64,000 nucleotides of DNA, from contig NZ_CP058649.1 in NCBI RefSeq assembly GCF_018141445.1, positions 4,979,001 to 5,043,000 on the forward strand, read 5' to 3'. Both the position numbers and the translations under genes were made by a program. A model generated the notes under the pieces. That model saw only the letters and a list, made by a program, of their open reading frames with translations. It was not told where the DNA came from and made no database searches. How positions within the stretch are numbered: position 1 is the stretch's first letter; each line of letters opens with the position of its first letter. This DNA comes from Vallitalea pronyensis. GTDB taxonomy: Bacteria > Bacillota > Clostridia > Lachnospirales > Vallitaleaceae. This document shows positions 17,517 to 26,118 of the stretch, piece by piece.

Positions 17517-18688
17517 AAACATGGAGATTCCTTTTACTTATGCTCTTAATAACGACACTCTCTGTCCTATGCACATCTTGTTGGAATTATCGAGAAATTA
17601 GCGATATGTCCTTAATTGAGGGCATTGCCATTGATAAATTGGATAATCATTATGAAATTACAGGAAAACTCCTTTTAGCCACAACAGAAAATCCAACAGA
17701 AGGTACCCTTCAACACTTTTTGGTGAATGCAAAAGGACTCACTATCTTTGATGCCGTTAGAAACCTGATCTTAGAAAATGGTAAAAAAGTTTATTTTGGT
17801 CATCTTAATTACATTATTGTAAGTGAACAAATTGCTCGCGAAGGCATCACCCAAGTGCTGGATCTTTTTATGCGGGATATTGAAAGCCGTGAAGACATGT
17901 GGATTTTTGTGGCCACGCCTAACTTTTCAGCCTCGGATGTGTTACATGGTATTTCCTATAAAGAATTGGTATCCTATATTGAAGATGCCACAAGTAATGC
18001 TAAGAACATTGCAAAATTCTACCCTGCTAAGATGTACGAACTGGTTAAATGCATCAATGAAAAGGGCAGTGATGGCATCGTCCCCCTCATCAGCAAGGTA
18101 TCATCAGATATAGGTAAAACCGCTCATATTGAAGGTTCTGCTGTTTTTAATAATAATGTCATGACAGGTACCCTTAGTGGAGATGAATCCAAGATATTAC
18201 TTTTAATGTTAGGTAAAGGTAGCAGCAGTATAATACCCATTATCTATCATGATGACCATAACACATCTAAGGTTACCCTTGAAGTCATCAATAACAAAGC
18301 TGACATACTTCCCGATTTTCATGAAGACGGCTCAATCACCATACGTATCAAGGTTCATCTGAATGTCATGATTGCTGAAATCATGAACAATCATGTTATC
18401 GTTACCAGTACAGAGGGTCAAAAGAAATTAATCGCAGCCGCTTCAGAAGATATTAAAAAGAATATTGAAGCACTTATTGTAAGAGCACAAAAAGAATTTA
18501 AAAGCGATATATTCAGCTTTGGTGAAACCGTCAAAGATGTCAATCCTAACCTTTGGCGGGATATAGCGAATAACTGGCATAATATTTTTCAAGGCATCGA
18601 TGTGGATGTGGATGTGGAGATAAAAATCTATGGAAGCAGTTTATTTAAGCAGATCATTACCAAACCCCATAACATGAAAGCTAGGTGA
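17513..18688 (+). CDS. Spore germinant receptor lipoprotein subunit C (GerC family)
   Basis: The 391 residues begin with a signal peptide (MKTWRFLLLMLLITTLSVLC) leading to Cys23 followed by WNYREI, which matches the CW(D/N)xREI start of mature GerC proteins. The -3 residue of the lipobox is Cys rather than Leu. DMSLIEGIAID is another family signature, and the rest matches the usual three-domain GerC length. It should be a lipid-anchored partner of the A and B subunits on the outer face of the spore inner membrane. The start overlaps gerA by 4 nt. A short VDVDVDVE repeat near the C-terminus comes from a small DNA repeat at about 18600. Confidence 0.93.
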   Translation: MKTWRFLLLMLLITTLSVLCTSCWNYREISDMSLIEGIAIDKLDNHYEITGKLLLATTENPTEGTLQHFLVNAKGLTIFDAVRNLILENGKKVYFGHLNYIIVSEQIAREGITQVLDLFMRDIESREDMWIFVATPNFSASDVLHGISYKELVSYIEDATSNAKNIAKFYPAKMYELVKCINEKGSDGIVPLISKVSSDIGKTAHIEGSAVFNNNVMTGTLSGDESKILLLMLGKGSSSIIPIIYHDDHNTSKVTLEVINNKADILPDFHEDGSITIRIKVHLNVMIAEIMNNHVIVTSTEGQKKLIAAASEDIKKNIEALIVRAQKEFKSDIFSFGETVKDVNPNLWRDIANNWHNIFQGIDVDVDVEIKIYGSSLFKQIITKPHNMKAR

Positions 18689-18692
18689 TAAC

Positions 18693-18884
18693 ATGACATT
18701 AAGTCTTTTGGTACTGTATGCTTTATTGGGCGGTGTTGAATGTTTTATCTTGTATAAGAAAGAAGGCAAATCAAAAGTTGTTATGATCTATTTGGGTCTT
18801 TTCTTAGTGGTTATGGTGCTATGTATCTTGACATTATTGGGCTTAATTGAACGTAATTTATCTTTTGCTATTAAATTTTGGTAG
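18693..18884 (+). CDS. Small two-membrane-segment protein in germinant receptor operon (D-subunit type)
   Basis: This 63-residue protein has two hydrophobic helices (about 4-19 and 28-50) joined by a KKEGKSK loop and no other feature. It sits 4 nt after gerC and 31 nt before gerB, in the same direction. Small two-segment D-subunit genes are known in some Bacillus germinant-receptor operons, where they modulate germination; position and topology suggest the same here, though sequence identity to them cannot be judged by eye. It is too well placed to be a chance frame. Confidence 0.7.
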   Translation: MTLSLLVLYALLGGVECFILYKKEGKSKVVMIYLGLFLVVMVLCILTLLGLIERNLSFAIKFW

Positions 18885-18915
18885 TTGCGTCTAGAATCCA
18901 TTAAAAGAGGTAAAA

Positions 18916-20022
18916 ATGATGAAAAAACATGTTGTTACTGAAAGGCAAGCCATTAGCGTTATTGCTCTATTTGTATTAGGCACTGCTATGATTACAGGCA
19001 TTGGGAAAGATGCTGGTGAAAATGCATGGATTGCCTTAATCTTGGCTACACTTATAGCTCTTCCTTTTCAGTTGATGTATGCTAGAATGCTAGCCAATTT
19101 CCCAGGTAAACATATTTTAGAAATTACGGATATGGTTTTTGGGAAAGTAATTAGCAAAATCATTGGGGTATTTTTTCTATGGAATGCCATTTTTGTTGGA
19201 GCACATCTAATTAAATTGTTTGAAGACTTTATTTTTATTGTGGACCTTAATTTAACACCTGAAATGATTATTATGACACTGATTACCATTTTTCTAATTC
19301 AAATCCTAAAAAGCGGTATTCAAGTATATGCCCGTTGGTCTGAACTCTATCTTTATCTGACCATCATCACGTTTGTTTTCATAACTACTTTCTTAACACC
19401 CATTAAACAGCTGACTAACGTTGTACCAGTTATGTATGACGGCTTTAAGCCTCTAATAAGTGGCAGCATGAGTATCCTTGCGTTTCCCATGACCCAAACC
19501 TTTGTTTTCTTATTACTCTTTAATAATTTTTCTAAGAAAAAATCGTATTATAAAGTCTTTACCTTTGGTACATTATTAGGTTTTCTTTTATTATTGGTCA
19601 TGACAGTAGATACCCTTCTGGTTATTGGAAAAGACGCTTATGCATCTTCTATGTTTCCCCCATATATGACGTTAAGAAGGCTCCATATTGGGACATTTTT
19701 TCAGCGGTTTGAAATGCTGCTCCTCTTAGTTTTTATCTATGTAGGTTTTATTAAGATTGCAGCTGTTTACTTCTCAGCCCTTGTTAGTTTTCAACACATT
19801 TTTAGTCTAAAATCTTTTAAGCCTTTTGTTATACCTATCAGCCTACTATTAGCCATACTTGGTTATCTCACTTTCTATGATTTTTTATCTTTTCATCCAT
19901 TCCTCAAAGAGGTTTACGTGCCCTATGCTTTTGTTGCAAATATGCTGATTCCTTTTATTATTTTTATTGCAGAGGAAATCTATGTGCGCTTTAAACTGAA
20001 CAAAAATAAAACCAATGCCTAG
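18916..20022 (+). CDS. Spore germinant receptor permease subunit B (GerB family)
   Basis: The 368-residue protein is almost entirely hydrophobic with about ten membrane segments and begins TERQAISVIALFVLGTAMI, typical of the GerAB/endospore permease family within the amino-acid permease superfamily. In model organisms this subunit binds the nutrient germinant. AGAGG lies before two adjacent ATGs at 18916 and 18919. It closes the A-C-D-B operon; the subunit order A-C-D-B differs from the B. subtilis gerA order A-B-C. Confidence 0.92.
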   Translation: MMKKHVVTERQAISVIALFVLGTAMITGIGKDAGENAWIALILATLIALPFQLMYARMLANFPGKHILEITDMVFGKVISKIIGVFFLWNAIFVGAHLIKLFEDFIFIVDLNLTPEMIIMTLITIFLIQILKSGIQVYARWSELYLYLTIITFVFITTFLTPIKQLTNVVPVMYDGFKPLISGSMSILAFPMTQTFVFLLLFNNFSKKKSYYKVFTFGTLLGFLLLLVMTVDTLLVIGKDAYASSMFPPYMTLRRLHIGTFFQRFEMLLLLVFIYVGFIKIAAVYFSALVSFQHIFSLKSFKPFVIPISLLLAILGYLTFYDFLSFHPFLKEVYVPYAFVANMLIPFIIFIAEEIYVRFKLNKNKTNA

Positions 20023-20039
20023 TTTGTTATGGAACAGGA

Positions 20040-20068
20040 TTGCCTTCATTCTTAATTAGTGCTACAAT
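20040..20068 (+). promoter_or_regulatory. Sigma-A promoter of the DivIVA-like gene
   Basis: TTGCCT (20040-20045) and TACAAT (20063-20068) are 17 bp apart, 33 bp before the start codon, so this gene has its own promoter separate from the germination operon. Confidence 0.6.
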
Positions 20069-20100
20069 AATAAAGTGACGCAGGAATGGGAGGTATTCTA

Positions 20101-20529
20101 ATGACGAAATCGTTCAAAATTAGCAAACGAGGCTATGCACCAGAAGAGGTCCAAGCTTATATTGATGAACTGGAAGCTGTTATTGATCAATACAAGTCAA
20201 AAGAACATTATATCTCAACTGCTTTAGTGGACTCCCATATGGCATCAATGACTATACTGGAAGAAGCAGAAATCCATGCTTTTGAAATAGAAAAAAACGC
20301 TCTTGTGGAATTGGAACATTTTAAGGAAGCCTTGGATTTAACCAAGAAACGGTTACTGAGTTTTCAAAATGATTATGATACCTTTGTTGGTAATTTCAAA
20401 TCATCTATGGAAACCATTCAGTTGCATGAAGCGGCTTGTTCATTGGAGACGTTGGAGAAAGAATTGAATAAGTATGTGAAAAAGCCTGCTGCTAAGAAGA
20501 GGAGAAGGAAGAAGAAGAAAACGTCGTAA
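20101..20529 (+). CDS. DivIVA-domain coiled-coil protein
   Basis: The 142 residues open with MTKSFKISKRGYAPEEVQAYIDELE, shown here only in outline: F-x2-x-x-x-G-Y-x2-x-x-V-x2-Y-I-x2-L is the DivIVA N-terminal lipid-binding/coiled-coil signature. A long coiled coil runs to about residue 125. The protein ends in a very basic tail of mostly K and R. It is shorter than DivIVA itself, so a role in polar or septal organisation or attachment to nucleic acid is only a guess. I start at ATG 20101 because GGGAGG lies just before it; an ATG at 20086 overlaps that ribosome site. Confidence 0.75.
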   Translation: MTKSFKISKRGYAPEEVQAYIDELEAVIDQYKSKEHYISTALVDSHMASMTILEEAEIHAFEIEKNALVELEHFKEALDLTKKRLLSFQNDYDTFVGNFKSSMETIQLHEAACSLETLEKELNKYVKKPAAKKRRRKKKKTS

Positions 20530-20600
20530 GGTTGGTTATTCGTATTTTATTTTATGGATTTGGTTTATGTAGCAAAAGATTGGACAACGGTAGTTTAGTG

Positions 20601-20706
20601 AAACCATATCGTGTCATCATTCACTCTCGTTACATTTGTTGCTTGATTTGTTTTATAGGAATGGCAACAAGCTGTAAAAGTCGATCATGATGACACGATA
20701 TGGTTT
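20601..20706 (+). terminator. Large terminator-like inverted repeat with internal hairpin
   Basis: AAACCATATCGTGTCATCAT (20601-20620) has a perfect 20-bp complement at 20687-20706, which continues into a T run (20704-20709). The 66-nt interior holds a second 7-bp stem, TTGTTGC (20636-20642) with GCAACAA (20664-20670). It follows the DivIVA-like gene and could be its terminator or a structured RNA. The rest of the 20530-20795 gap shows nothing else. Confidence 0.6.
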
Positions 20707-20795
20707 TTTGAGTCTTGCCACGTTTGAGTTGGTTAAAACCGTTTAATGAGTTTAAAGAAATACGATTTTATTCCTTTCAGGGGGTAGATTATTTG

Positions 20796-21896
20796 TCATC
20801 CGCATGAGTTTCTTTTTATGAGGTCATAGTCAATGCGGATGACCTTTCGTGTTTGATTGGATGGGTTGATGAGGCGGTTGATGATGATTTTGGCTGCTTC
20901 TTCACCCATTTTGTAGGGGTGTTGATTGAAGGATGTGAGGCCTACTTCAAAGATGGCATCGATGTAGAAGTCGCCGAAGCTGATTAGGGCTAGGTCTAGG
21001 GGTATGCGGATGTCTAGTCGGGAAGCTTCTTTGTAGAACAAGAGGGCTGTTATGTCGTTGAAGGTTAGGACGGCATCCAGGTCTTGATGTCTTTGAAGAT
21101 AGTGTTGGATGTCTTTACTTATTTGATGATAATCATACATGTGATGTTTCGTTGACTTGGTATGGCGGATGAGACATGGTTCAATTATCTGTATTTGATG
21201 ATTTTTTAAGGCTGCTATTAAACCTTCTACACGACCTTTAGATACCGAAGATTCAATGGCATAAGGATAATAATAGCCGATGTGTTGATAGCCTTTTTGG
21301 GCAAATATCTGTCCAGCTTCATAGCCGGCTTCGTAATCTCTGCCAATAACGGCATCAAAGGGAAGGGATTCAAAATATCTGTCAATGCACACGATGGGTA
21401 TGGGTGCATTGGTGAATGCTTTTAGCATGGTTTCCCTTTCATCTTCTAAACAACCGCACAGAATAATACCTTTAGCCCCTTCGTTTATAGCATTTTGTAT
21501 TTTATCATATTGATTATTCACTTGATTCATGGCATAGTAAGTGGCAAGTGTTAAACCACTTTGTTGAAGGATTTTTTCTGCTCCTTGTATAATATTGGAG
21601 TTAAACTCGGAGAATAAAAAGTTATTATCGTGAAAGATAATATCAATTCTATTGGGCGTATCTTGTTGTAGCCTGAGGGATTTATCTTGAACAAAAGTGC
21701 CAACCCCTTGCAAGCGATACAGGTAGTTTTCCATGACCAAAGCATCAATTGCTTTTCTTACGGTAACACGGCTGGTATTAAATTGCCTGCATAACGCATT
21801 TTCACTGGGTATAGCCTCTTGGGATGGATAAGAGCCATCTTCTATATGCTCAATGATATAAGCTTTCAGCATTTTGTGTTTCGGTTGTTTCGTCAT
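20796..21896 (-). CDS. GntR/LacI-type (AraR-like) transcriptional repressor
   Basis: The 366 residues combine an N-terminal GntR winged helix (about 8-68: PSENALCRQF, SRVTVRKAIDAL, LYRLQGVGTFVQ) with a LacI-type periplasmic-binding-protein sensor domain (about 80-360: IQGAEKILQQSG, GIILCG, YEAGQIFAQKGY). AraR of Bacillus has this same unusual combination. The start is ATG 21896 with GGGTGA five bases upstream; an in-frame GTG at 21905 overlaps that site. It lies 40 nt after rhamnulokinase on the same strand and is probably co-transcribed. The ACTTGT palindrome at the operon promoter is its likely operator, with a rhamnose-pathway sugar as inducer by inference. An 11-bp inverted repeat (20795-20805/20833-20843) spans the stop codon. 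Confidence 0.88.
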   Translation of the reverse strand: MTKQPKHKMLKAYIIEHIEDGSYPSQEAIPSENALCRQFNTSRVTVRKAIDALVMENYLYRLQGVGTFVQDKSLRLQQDTPNRIDIIFHDNNFLFSEFNSNIIQGAEKILQQSGLTLATYYAMNQVNNQYDKIQNAINEGAKGIILCGCLEDERETMLKAFTNAPIPIVCIDRYFESLPFDAVIGRDYEAGYEAGQIFAQKGYQHIGYYYPYAIESSVSKGRVEGLIAALKNHQIQIIEPCLIRHTKSTKHHMYDYHQISKDIQHYLQRHQDLDAVLTFNDITALLFYKEASRLDIRIPLDLALISFGDFYIDAIFEVGLTSFNQHPYKMGEEAAKIIINRLINPSNQTRKVIRIDYDLIKRNSCG

Positions 21897-21936
21897 TATT
21901 CTCACCCATCACTATCTTTTCTTATGGTTTAATATG

Positions 21937-23406
21937 TCATGATGTTTCCCTTATGATTGTTAAGTATTTAGTGTATTTCTCCCTAAAATCCGCCTGTGGA
22001 TCTGGTATGTATTTCTTTATCTCAATGGAATGGCGTACGATTTCTCGCCCTTCTTTTATATCCTTAATCTCACCAAGCCCAATGGCTTGTAAGAGTATAT
22101 TACCCATGGCGGTTGCTTCTTTTGGACCTGTTATCACCAGCTTACCTGTTGCATTGGCAACTATTTGGCAAAAGAGAGGATCTTGAATGCCGCCTCCAAA
22201 CATATGTATTGTATTATACGCTTTTTTAGTGGCTTTTTCAATTCCCTTTATGGTATGTTTGATACAAAGAGCTAAGCTTTCTTCAATGACCCGTACCATT
22301 TCGCCAAAGGTTTCGGGTACTTTTTGATGGGTATCCTGACAGAATTGCTTGATTTTATTTGGCATGTTATCAGGAGCGTAAAAACATGGGTCATCTGGAT
22401 AAATGATGGCTGATGTTGTTGCTTCTAATCCTTCCTTTACCATGTCTTCAAAACCAACGGCATGGCCATCTTGTTGCCATTGCCTCCTACACGCTTGCAT
22501 CAACCATAAACCCATGATGTTCTTCAATAAGTTTACCTTTCCACCCACACCGCCTTCATTACTTAGTTCATAAGCTTTGGTGATATCGTTCACAAGAAGT
22601 TCTTCATTCTCGACACCAACCATGACCCATGTACCCGTGGCAATGAAAATAAAATCATCTTCAAGGGCAGGTACCGCTGCAATAGCTGAGGATGTATCGT
22701 GACTACCAACGCTCACCACTTGACAAGTTTCAAGATGAAGTTCCTCACGTAGGGGCGCTTTAACAGGTCCAATAACATGGCCTGGATGGATAATTTCTGG
22801 GAATAGACCTGTTGGTAATCCGACTCTTTTTATTAAAGCATAATGCCAATCATCTTTTTTATAATCATAGAGCTGTGTGGTTGTGGCAATGGTATATTCT
22901 GCTTTCATGATACCTGTTAAGGCATAATTAAATAAATCGGGCATTAACAGCATGGTTTTTGCATGAAGAAGTCGATGACTGGCTGAATATTTCTCAGCTA
23001 ATAATTGATAGATGGTATTGTATCGGTTACAATGTAATCCGCTCTTGTTAATCAGCTCATCTTGTGGTATGGATTTAAAACATGCTTCAACAGTGGTATC
23101 TGTTCGATTATCCCGATAATGAAAGGGATTGCTAATTAATTCGCCATCCCCATCAAGAAGACCATAATCCACACCCCAAGTGTCTATACCAATACTCTTA
23201 ATCCTTTCATGATTAACTTTACATAATAATAAACATGTCTTCATTTCATGAACCAGTCTTAAAAAATCCCATTGGATATGATTCATGAATTTTACAGGCT
23301 CATTATCAAATCGGTGAACTTCATGGAGTATAATCTTATTGTCTCTTAGCTCACCTAATATACCTCTTCCGCTACTTGCACCAAAGTCAAATGCTAACAT
23401 CTTCAT
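21937..23406 (-). CDS. rhaB: Rhamnulokinase
   Basis: This 489-residue FGGY-family kinase begins MLAFDFGASSGRGILGEL, the rhamnulokinase phosphate-binding start, followed by IQWDFLRL, GIDTWGVDYGLLD and, in the second domain, SVGSHDTSSAIAAVP and FGGGIQDPLFCQ. It phosphorylates L-rhamnulose to L-rhamnulose-1-phosphate in the cytoplasm. GGGGTGA precedes the ATG. It is first in an operon with an AraR-like repressor and has a strong promoter covered by an ACTTGT palindrome. Rhamnose isomerase and aldolase are not in the window; the GH88 cluster at the other end could feed sugars to it but nothing shows they are linked. A related kinase specificity (L-fuculose) is less likely from the start motif. 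Confidence 0.85.
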   Translation of the reverse strand: MKMLAFDFGASSGRGILGELRDNKIILHEVHRFDNEPVKFMNHIQWDFLRLVHEMKTCLLLCKVNHERIKSIGIDTWGVDYGLLDGDGELISNPFHYRDNRTDTTVEACFKSIPQDELINKSGLHCNRYNTIYQLLAEKYSASHRLLHAKTMLLMPDLFNYALTGIMKAEYTIATTTQLYDYKKDDWHYALIKRVGLPTGLFPEIIHPGHVIGPVKAPLREELHLETCQVVSVGSHDTSSAIAAVPALEDDFIFIATGTWVMVGVENEELLVNDITKAYELSNEGGVGGKVNLLKNIMGLWLMQACRRQWQQDGHAVGFEDMVKEGLEATTSAIIYPDDPCFYAPDNMPNKIKQFCQDTHQKVPETFGEMVRVIEESLALCIKHTIKGIEKATKKAYNTIHMFGGGIQDPLFCQIVANATGKLVITGPKEATAMGNILLQAIGLGEIKDIKEGREIVRHSIEIKKYIPDPQADFREKYTKYLTIIRETS

Positions 23407-23433
23407 CTGTTTTCACCCCATCGTTCATGATCA

Positions 23434-23497
23434 ACTTGTATTTACTTGTAATAACAAGTTGTAATCTTACTATACTGGATATAGGCTGATTTGTCAA
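23434..23497 (-). promoter_or_regulatory. rhaB promoter and repressor operator
   Basis: On the minus strand a consensus TTGACA (23492-23497) and TATAGT (23469-23474) are 17 bp apart. Just downstream of the -10 lies ACTTGTTATTACAAGT (23444-23459), a palindrome with a 4-bp centre like the AraR operator ATTTGTACGTACAAAT. A further half-site (23434-23439) follows. The position blocks initiation, fitting repression by the co-transcribed GntR/LacI-type protein. Confidence 0.75.
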
Positions 23498-23581
23498 AAC
23501 GAATTTCATGACACAGCAAAATATACAGGCTAACGCATACGATAGCCTATATAGAACGACGTTCGTGTCACACACAACATG

Positions 23582-24280
23582 TTATTCACTCATGGTAAAG
23601 CCTAACTTTTCATATAAACTTTCCGTTATATAAAAAGTCCTTGGTATCCCCTGATCATCTTCAAATTTAAAAATAATGGATTTCATATGTTCGCCATATT
23701 TCCCATCTACCCATCCAATATCATACCCTAACTCCTGTAGTCTAAGTTGAATGGCATATACATCTGATCCTGTGTCCCCAGGTTTTAATGTTCTGAACCC
23801 ATCACCAAATGGTCCATAAGGTCCTTTTACAATGGTCACTTTTGTACCATAGGGTATGTATTTTTTTAACTCTTTTACCTCTTTGTTATACATACGTATG
23901 CAACCTTTGGACAGTGGTTTACCAATACTCCAAGGTTCATCGGTGCCATGTATACCATATTTCCCCCAAGGTACATTAAGCCCCATCCAGGAACCACCAA
24001 AGCCTTCTCCCCAATTGGCTTTACTGACAATATTCCAAGTACCCAAAGGGGATGGGGTGCTTGGTTTTCCCCCAGAAACAGGATATTCCTTATAAATCTC
24101 ATTATCCTTAAATACATACATTTTATAGGTATCAAGATCCACATGTATAAAATAAGGATTATTATTCTGATTAAAAAATACAGCTAAGAGATGGTCATCT
24201 GTTCTTTTCAGGCAAATAAGGTTGGCAACTAAGATAGCTAATATGACACATAATATAATCTTGATACAGGTATACCTCAT
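23582..24280 (-). CDS. L,D-transpeptidase with peptidoglycan-binding domain
   Basis: The 232 residues start with a membrane anchor (about 6-24). The YkuD-type catalytic domain spans about 43-155 with His111 in GIHGTDEPWS and the active-site segment SKGCIRM holding Cys127 and Arg129. A C-terminal peptidoglycan-binding repeat follows (about 165-225: LKPGDTGSDVYAIQLRLQEL). Such enzymes form or exchange 3-3 cross-links in the cell wall and can confer beta-lactam tolerance. It is transcribed alone, apart from the two unknown envelope genes upstream. Confidence 0.92.
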   Translation of the reverse strand: MRYTCIKIILCVILAILVANLICLKRTDDHLLAVFFNQNNNPYFIHVDLDTYKMYVFKDNEIYKEYPVSGGKPSTPSPLGTWNIVSKANWGEGFGGSWMGLNVPWGKYGIHGTDEPWSIGKPLSKGCIRMYNKEVKELKKYIPYGTKVTIVKGPYGPFGDGFRTLKPGDTGSDVYAIQLRLQELGYDIGWVDGKYGEHMKSIIFKFEDDQGIPRTFYITESLYEKLGFTMSE

Positions 24281-24379
24281 ACTCTATCTCCCTCTAAGCA
24301 TGTCACAACTGACTGCAAACTTATTACGTTATATAATAATATGAGGGATAAACTGTCCAATATAACAACGAATCAATTT

Positions 24380-24937
24380 TTATACGCCTTTTTCCTGATA
24401 AAACTTATGAGCACGATGCATGTTGGCAGCCCAACTTAGAACGGCACATACATTGGCTATCATGCACATGATCATGATACCTCCTGCATAAGTATCTTCT
24501 ATGTTAAGCATAAACGGTGTTATAAATGCTGTTATCAGATAAAGGTAAGCAAATAACTTTTGTCCACTTTTCATCCTAACAGTCAGGTGATGATCTTCAT
24601 GTGCTAATGATGTGATGGTACCTTCATAGATATAGAAAACCATAACAAGCTGAATCATCTGTACAATAACTCCCACAGCCATACCAACAATAGGTGCATG
24701 CTCTAACCCTCCACTAAATCTTACTAAAAGGTTAAAGATACTGAAAACAGTCAGTATGACACCTGCAGACTTTGCTATGAAAAATCCTCGATTTTCTGTC
24801 AAATGATACAGCTTGGATAACCCATTTATGATTAAGAAATAACCAATGATATCCGGCATGATATCAAGAGGACCCATGTTAATATCAATAAATACAAATA
24901 CAATGCCCCAAAAAATATATTGATACGATTTTCCCAT
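24380..24937 (-). CDS. Unknown multi-spanning membrane protein
   Basis: This 185-residue protein has about five hydrophobic segments. Near the N-terminus it reads DINMGPLDIMPDIIGYFLI, a motif seen in several uncharacterised small Firmicutes membrane proteins; beyond that I recognise nothing. The stop-to-start gap to the upstream unknown gene is a single base, so the two are one operon and probably act together in the envelope. No catalytic residues stand out. Confidence 0.7.
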   Translation of the reverse strand: MGKSYQYIFWGIVFVFIDINMGPLDIMPDIIGYFLIINGLSKLYHLTENRGFFIAKSAGVILTVFSIFNLLVRFSGGLEHAPIVGMAVGVIVQMIQLVMVFYIYEGTITSLAHEDHHLTVRMKSGQKLFAYLYLITAFITPFMLNIEDTYAGGIMIMCMIANVCAVLSWAANMHRAHKFYQEKGV

Positions 24938-24938
24938 C

Positions 24939-25853
24939 CTATTTCCCCCTACTCTTAATGAAATCCTTTAATGACCGATTTGCAAAATCGGGCCTATAAT
25001 CGATGTTTAATAGATATTCAATGCCCTGGTCACCATTAACATCCTCAAAGTGCAATGCATATCTTAGGTTATAGACGTTAAACTTTCTTTCATCTTCAGG
25101 AGCTGGAATATAGGTACAAACTTCTAAAGATTTTGTTGCTTTAAATGGTAATGAAATGTCTTTTATAGGCACATAAGGTATTGTTTTTATATTTTTTCCA
25201 TGAAAATGTTCCTGTTCTTGGATTTTTTCTTTGCTTCCTGCGTTAGATCTGGCTTGAACCCTGCCATGATCTGTATACATGGCCATCTTGACAAGACCTT
25301 TTGATTCTTCGTACAGATTTGTTGATATGTGATGAATGGTTATATCTTTGTGTACTTCATATACCACTTTAGCTTCGCCAGTTGAGGAACTACCGGACAT
25401 GGTACCATGAATCTGCCCTGAACCCTTTCTTCCACCTGCCATGATTTTACCGATATGGATGGTTTGTTTTATACCATTATTAAATGTAACAACAGCTTCA
25501 TCAAGTATCATGTCATCTATGTTGGCTTGCTCCATATCTTCACTGATGTAAAAGGTCATATAATCGTTATGTAAATCATAATATTTGTATTGGTATATTT
25601 GATCATGTTTAACATACATCTGTAAATCGTATTTTGGAAAATAAATATCTATGAGCTTAGCCCCGTCGTTTTTATTGGTGATATAATACACTTCCATCAT
25701 GTTCTCACCTTGCCTGAGTGAGATTTCATAATAATGCTGAAGTACAATAGGCTCATCAATCCTTTGTGCTTCATAATACCAGATATTACCTATTACACTC
25801 ATCAGTAATAGACTTAAGCCAATGACTAAAGCTTTTTTCTTATCCTTTAACAT
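24939..25853 (-). CDS. Unknown secreted or membrane-anchored protein
   Basis: The 304 residues have one N-terminal hydrophobic segment (about 9-26) that could be an uncleaved anchor, followed by a beta-rich extracytoplasmic region with a Gly/Ser-rich loop (GGRKGSGQIHGTMSGSSS, about 140-158). No family is recognised. It is the first gene of a two-gene operon with the membrane protein at 24380. A perfect 10-bp inverted repeat, ATTAAGAATG (25893-25902)/CATTCTTAAT (25911-25920), lies 40-67 nt upstream of the start and may be an operator. Function unknown. Confidence 0.65.
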   Translation of the reverse strand: MLKDKKKALVIGLSLLLMSVIGNIWYYEAQRIDEPIVLQHYYEISLRQGENMMEVYYITNKNDGAKLIDIYFPKYDLQMYVKHDQIYQYKYYDLHNDYMTFYISEDMEQANIDDMILDEAVVTFNNGIKQTIHIGKIMAGGRKGSGQIHGTMSGSSSTGEAKVVYEVHKDITIHHISTNLYEESKGLVKMAMYTDHGRVQARSNAGSKEKIQEQEHFHGKNIKTIPYVPIKDISLPFKATKSLEVCTYIPAPEDERKFNVYNLRYALHFEDVNGDQGIEYLLNIDYRPDFANRSLKDFIKSRGK

Positions 25854-26033
25854 ATAACTCCCCTTCCAGTTAAATGATCAATTCTTTTAATCATTAAGAA
25901 TGCTTCTTAACATTCTTAATTTCATATTTTAGCATTTTAAAAAGAAGATTGCTAGGTGGTCTCATTATTTGTCATTAGAATGTAATCTCTCATGACAACC
26001 TATGATTATATGGAGACATTCGTGGAAGTCCTA

Positions 26034-26062
26034 TTGATTTATAACAGCTCTTTTCTTATAAT
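26034..26062 (+). promoter_or_regulatory. Sigma-A promoter of the symporter/deacetylase operon
   Basis: TTGATT (26034-26039) and TATAAT (26057-26062) are 17 bp apart, 56 bp before the start codon. No clear operator is visible around it. Confidence 0.65.
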
Positions 26063-26118
26063 GAATGTAAGTAATATTCCCATTAATTGCACGCAAAAAA
26101 AGGAGATGATGTATTTTT

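Noticed and set aside
18596..18622. Short GATGTG tandem repeat
   Set aside because: It lies in frame inside gerC, encodes a VDVDVE stretch and is too short to be a meaningful repeat locus.
20795..20843. 11-bp inverted repeat GTCATCCGCAT/ATGCGGATGAC at the end of the GntR/LacI-type gene as a terminator
   Set aside because: It spans the stop codon and has no T run after it on the transcript strand, so I do not call it a terminator.
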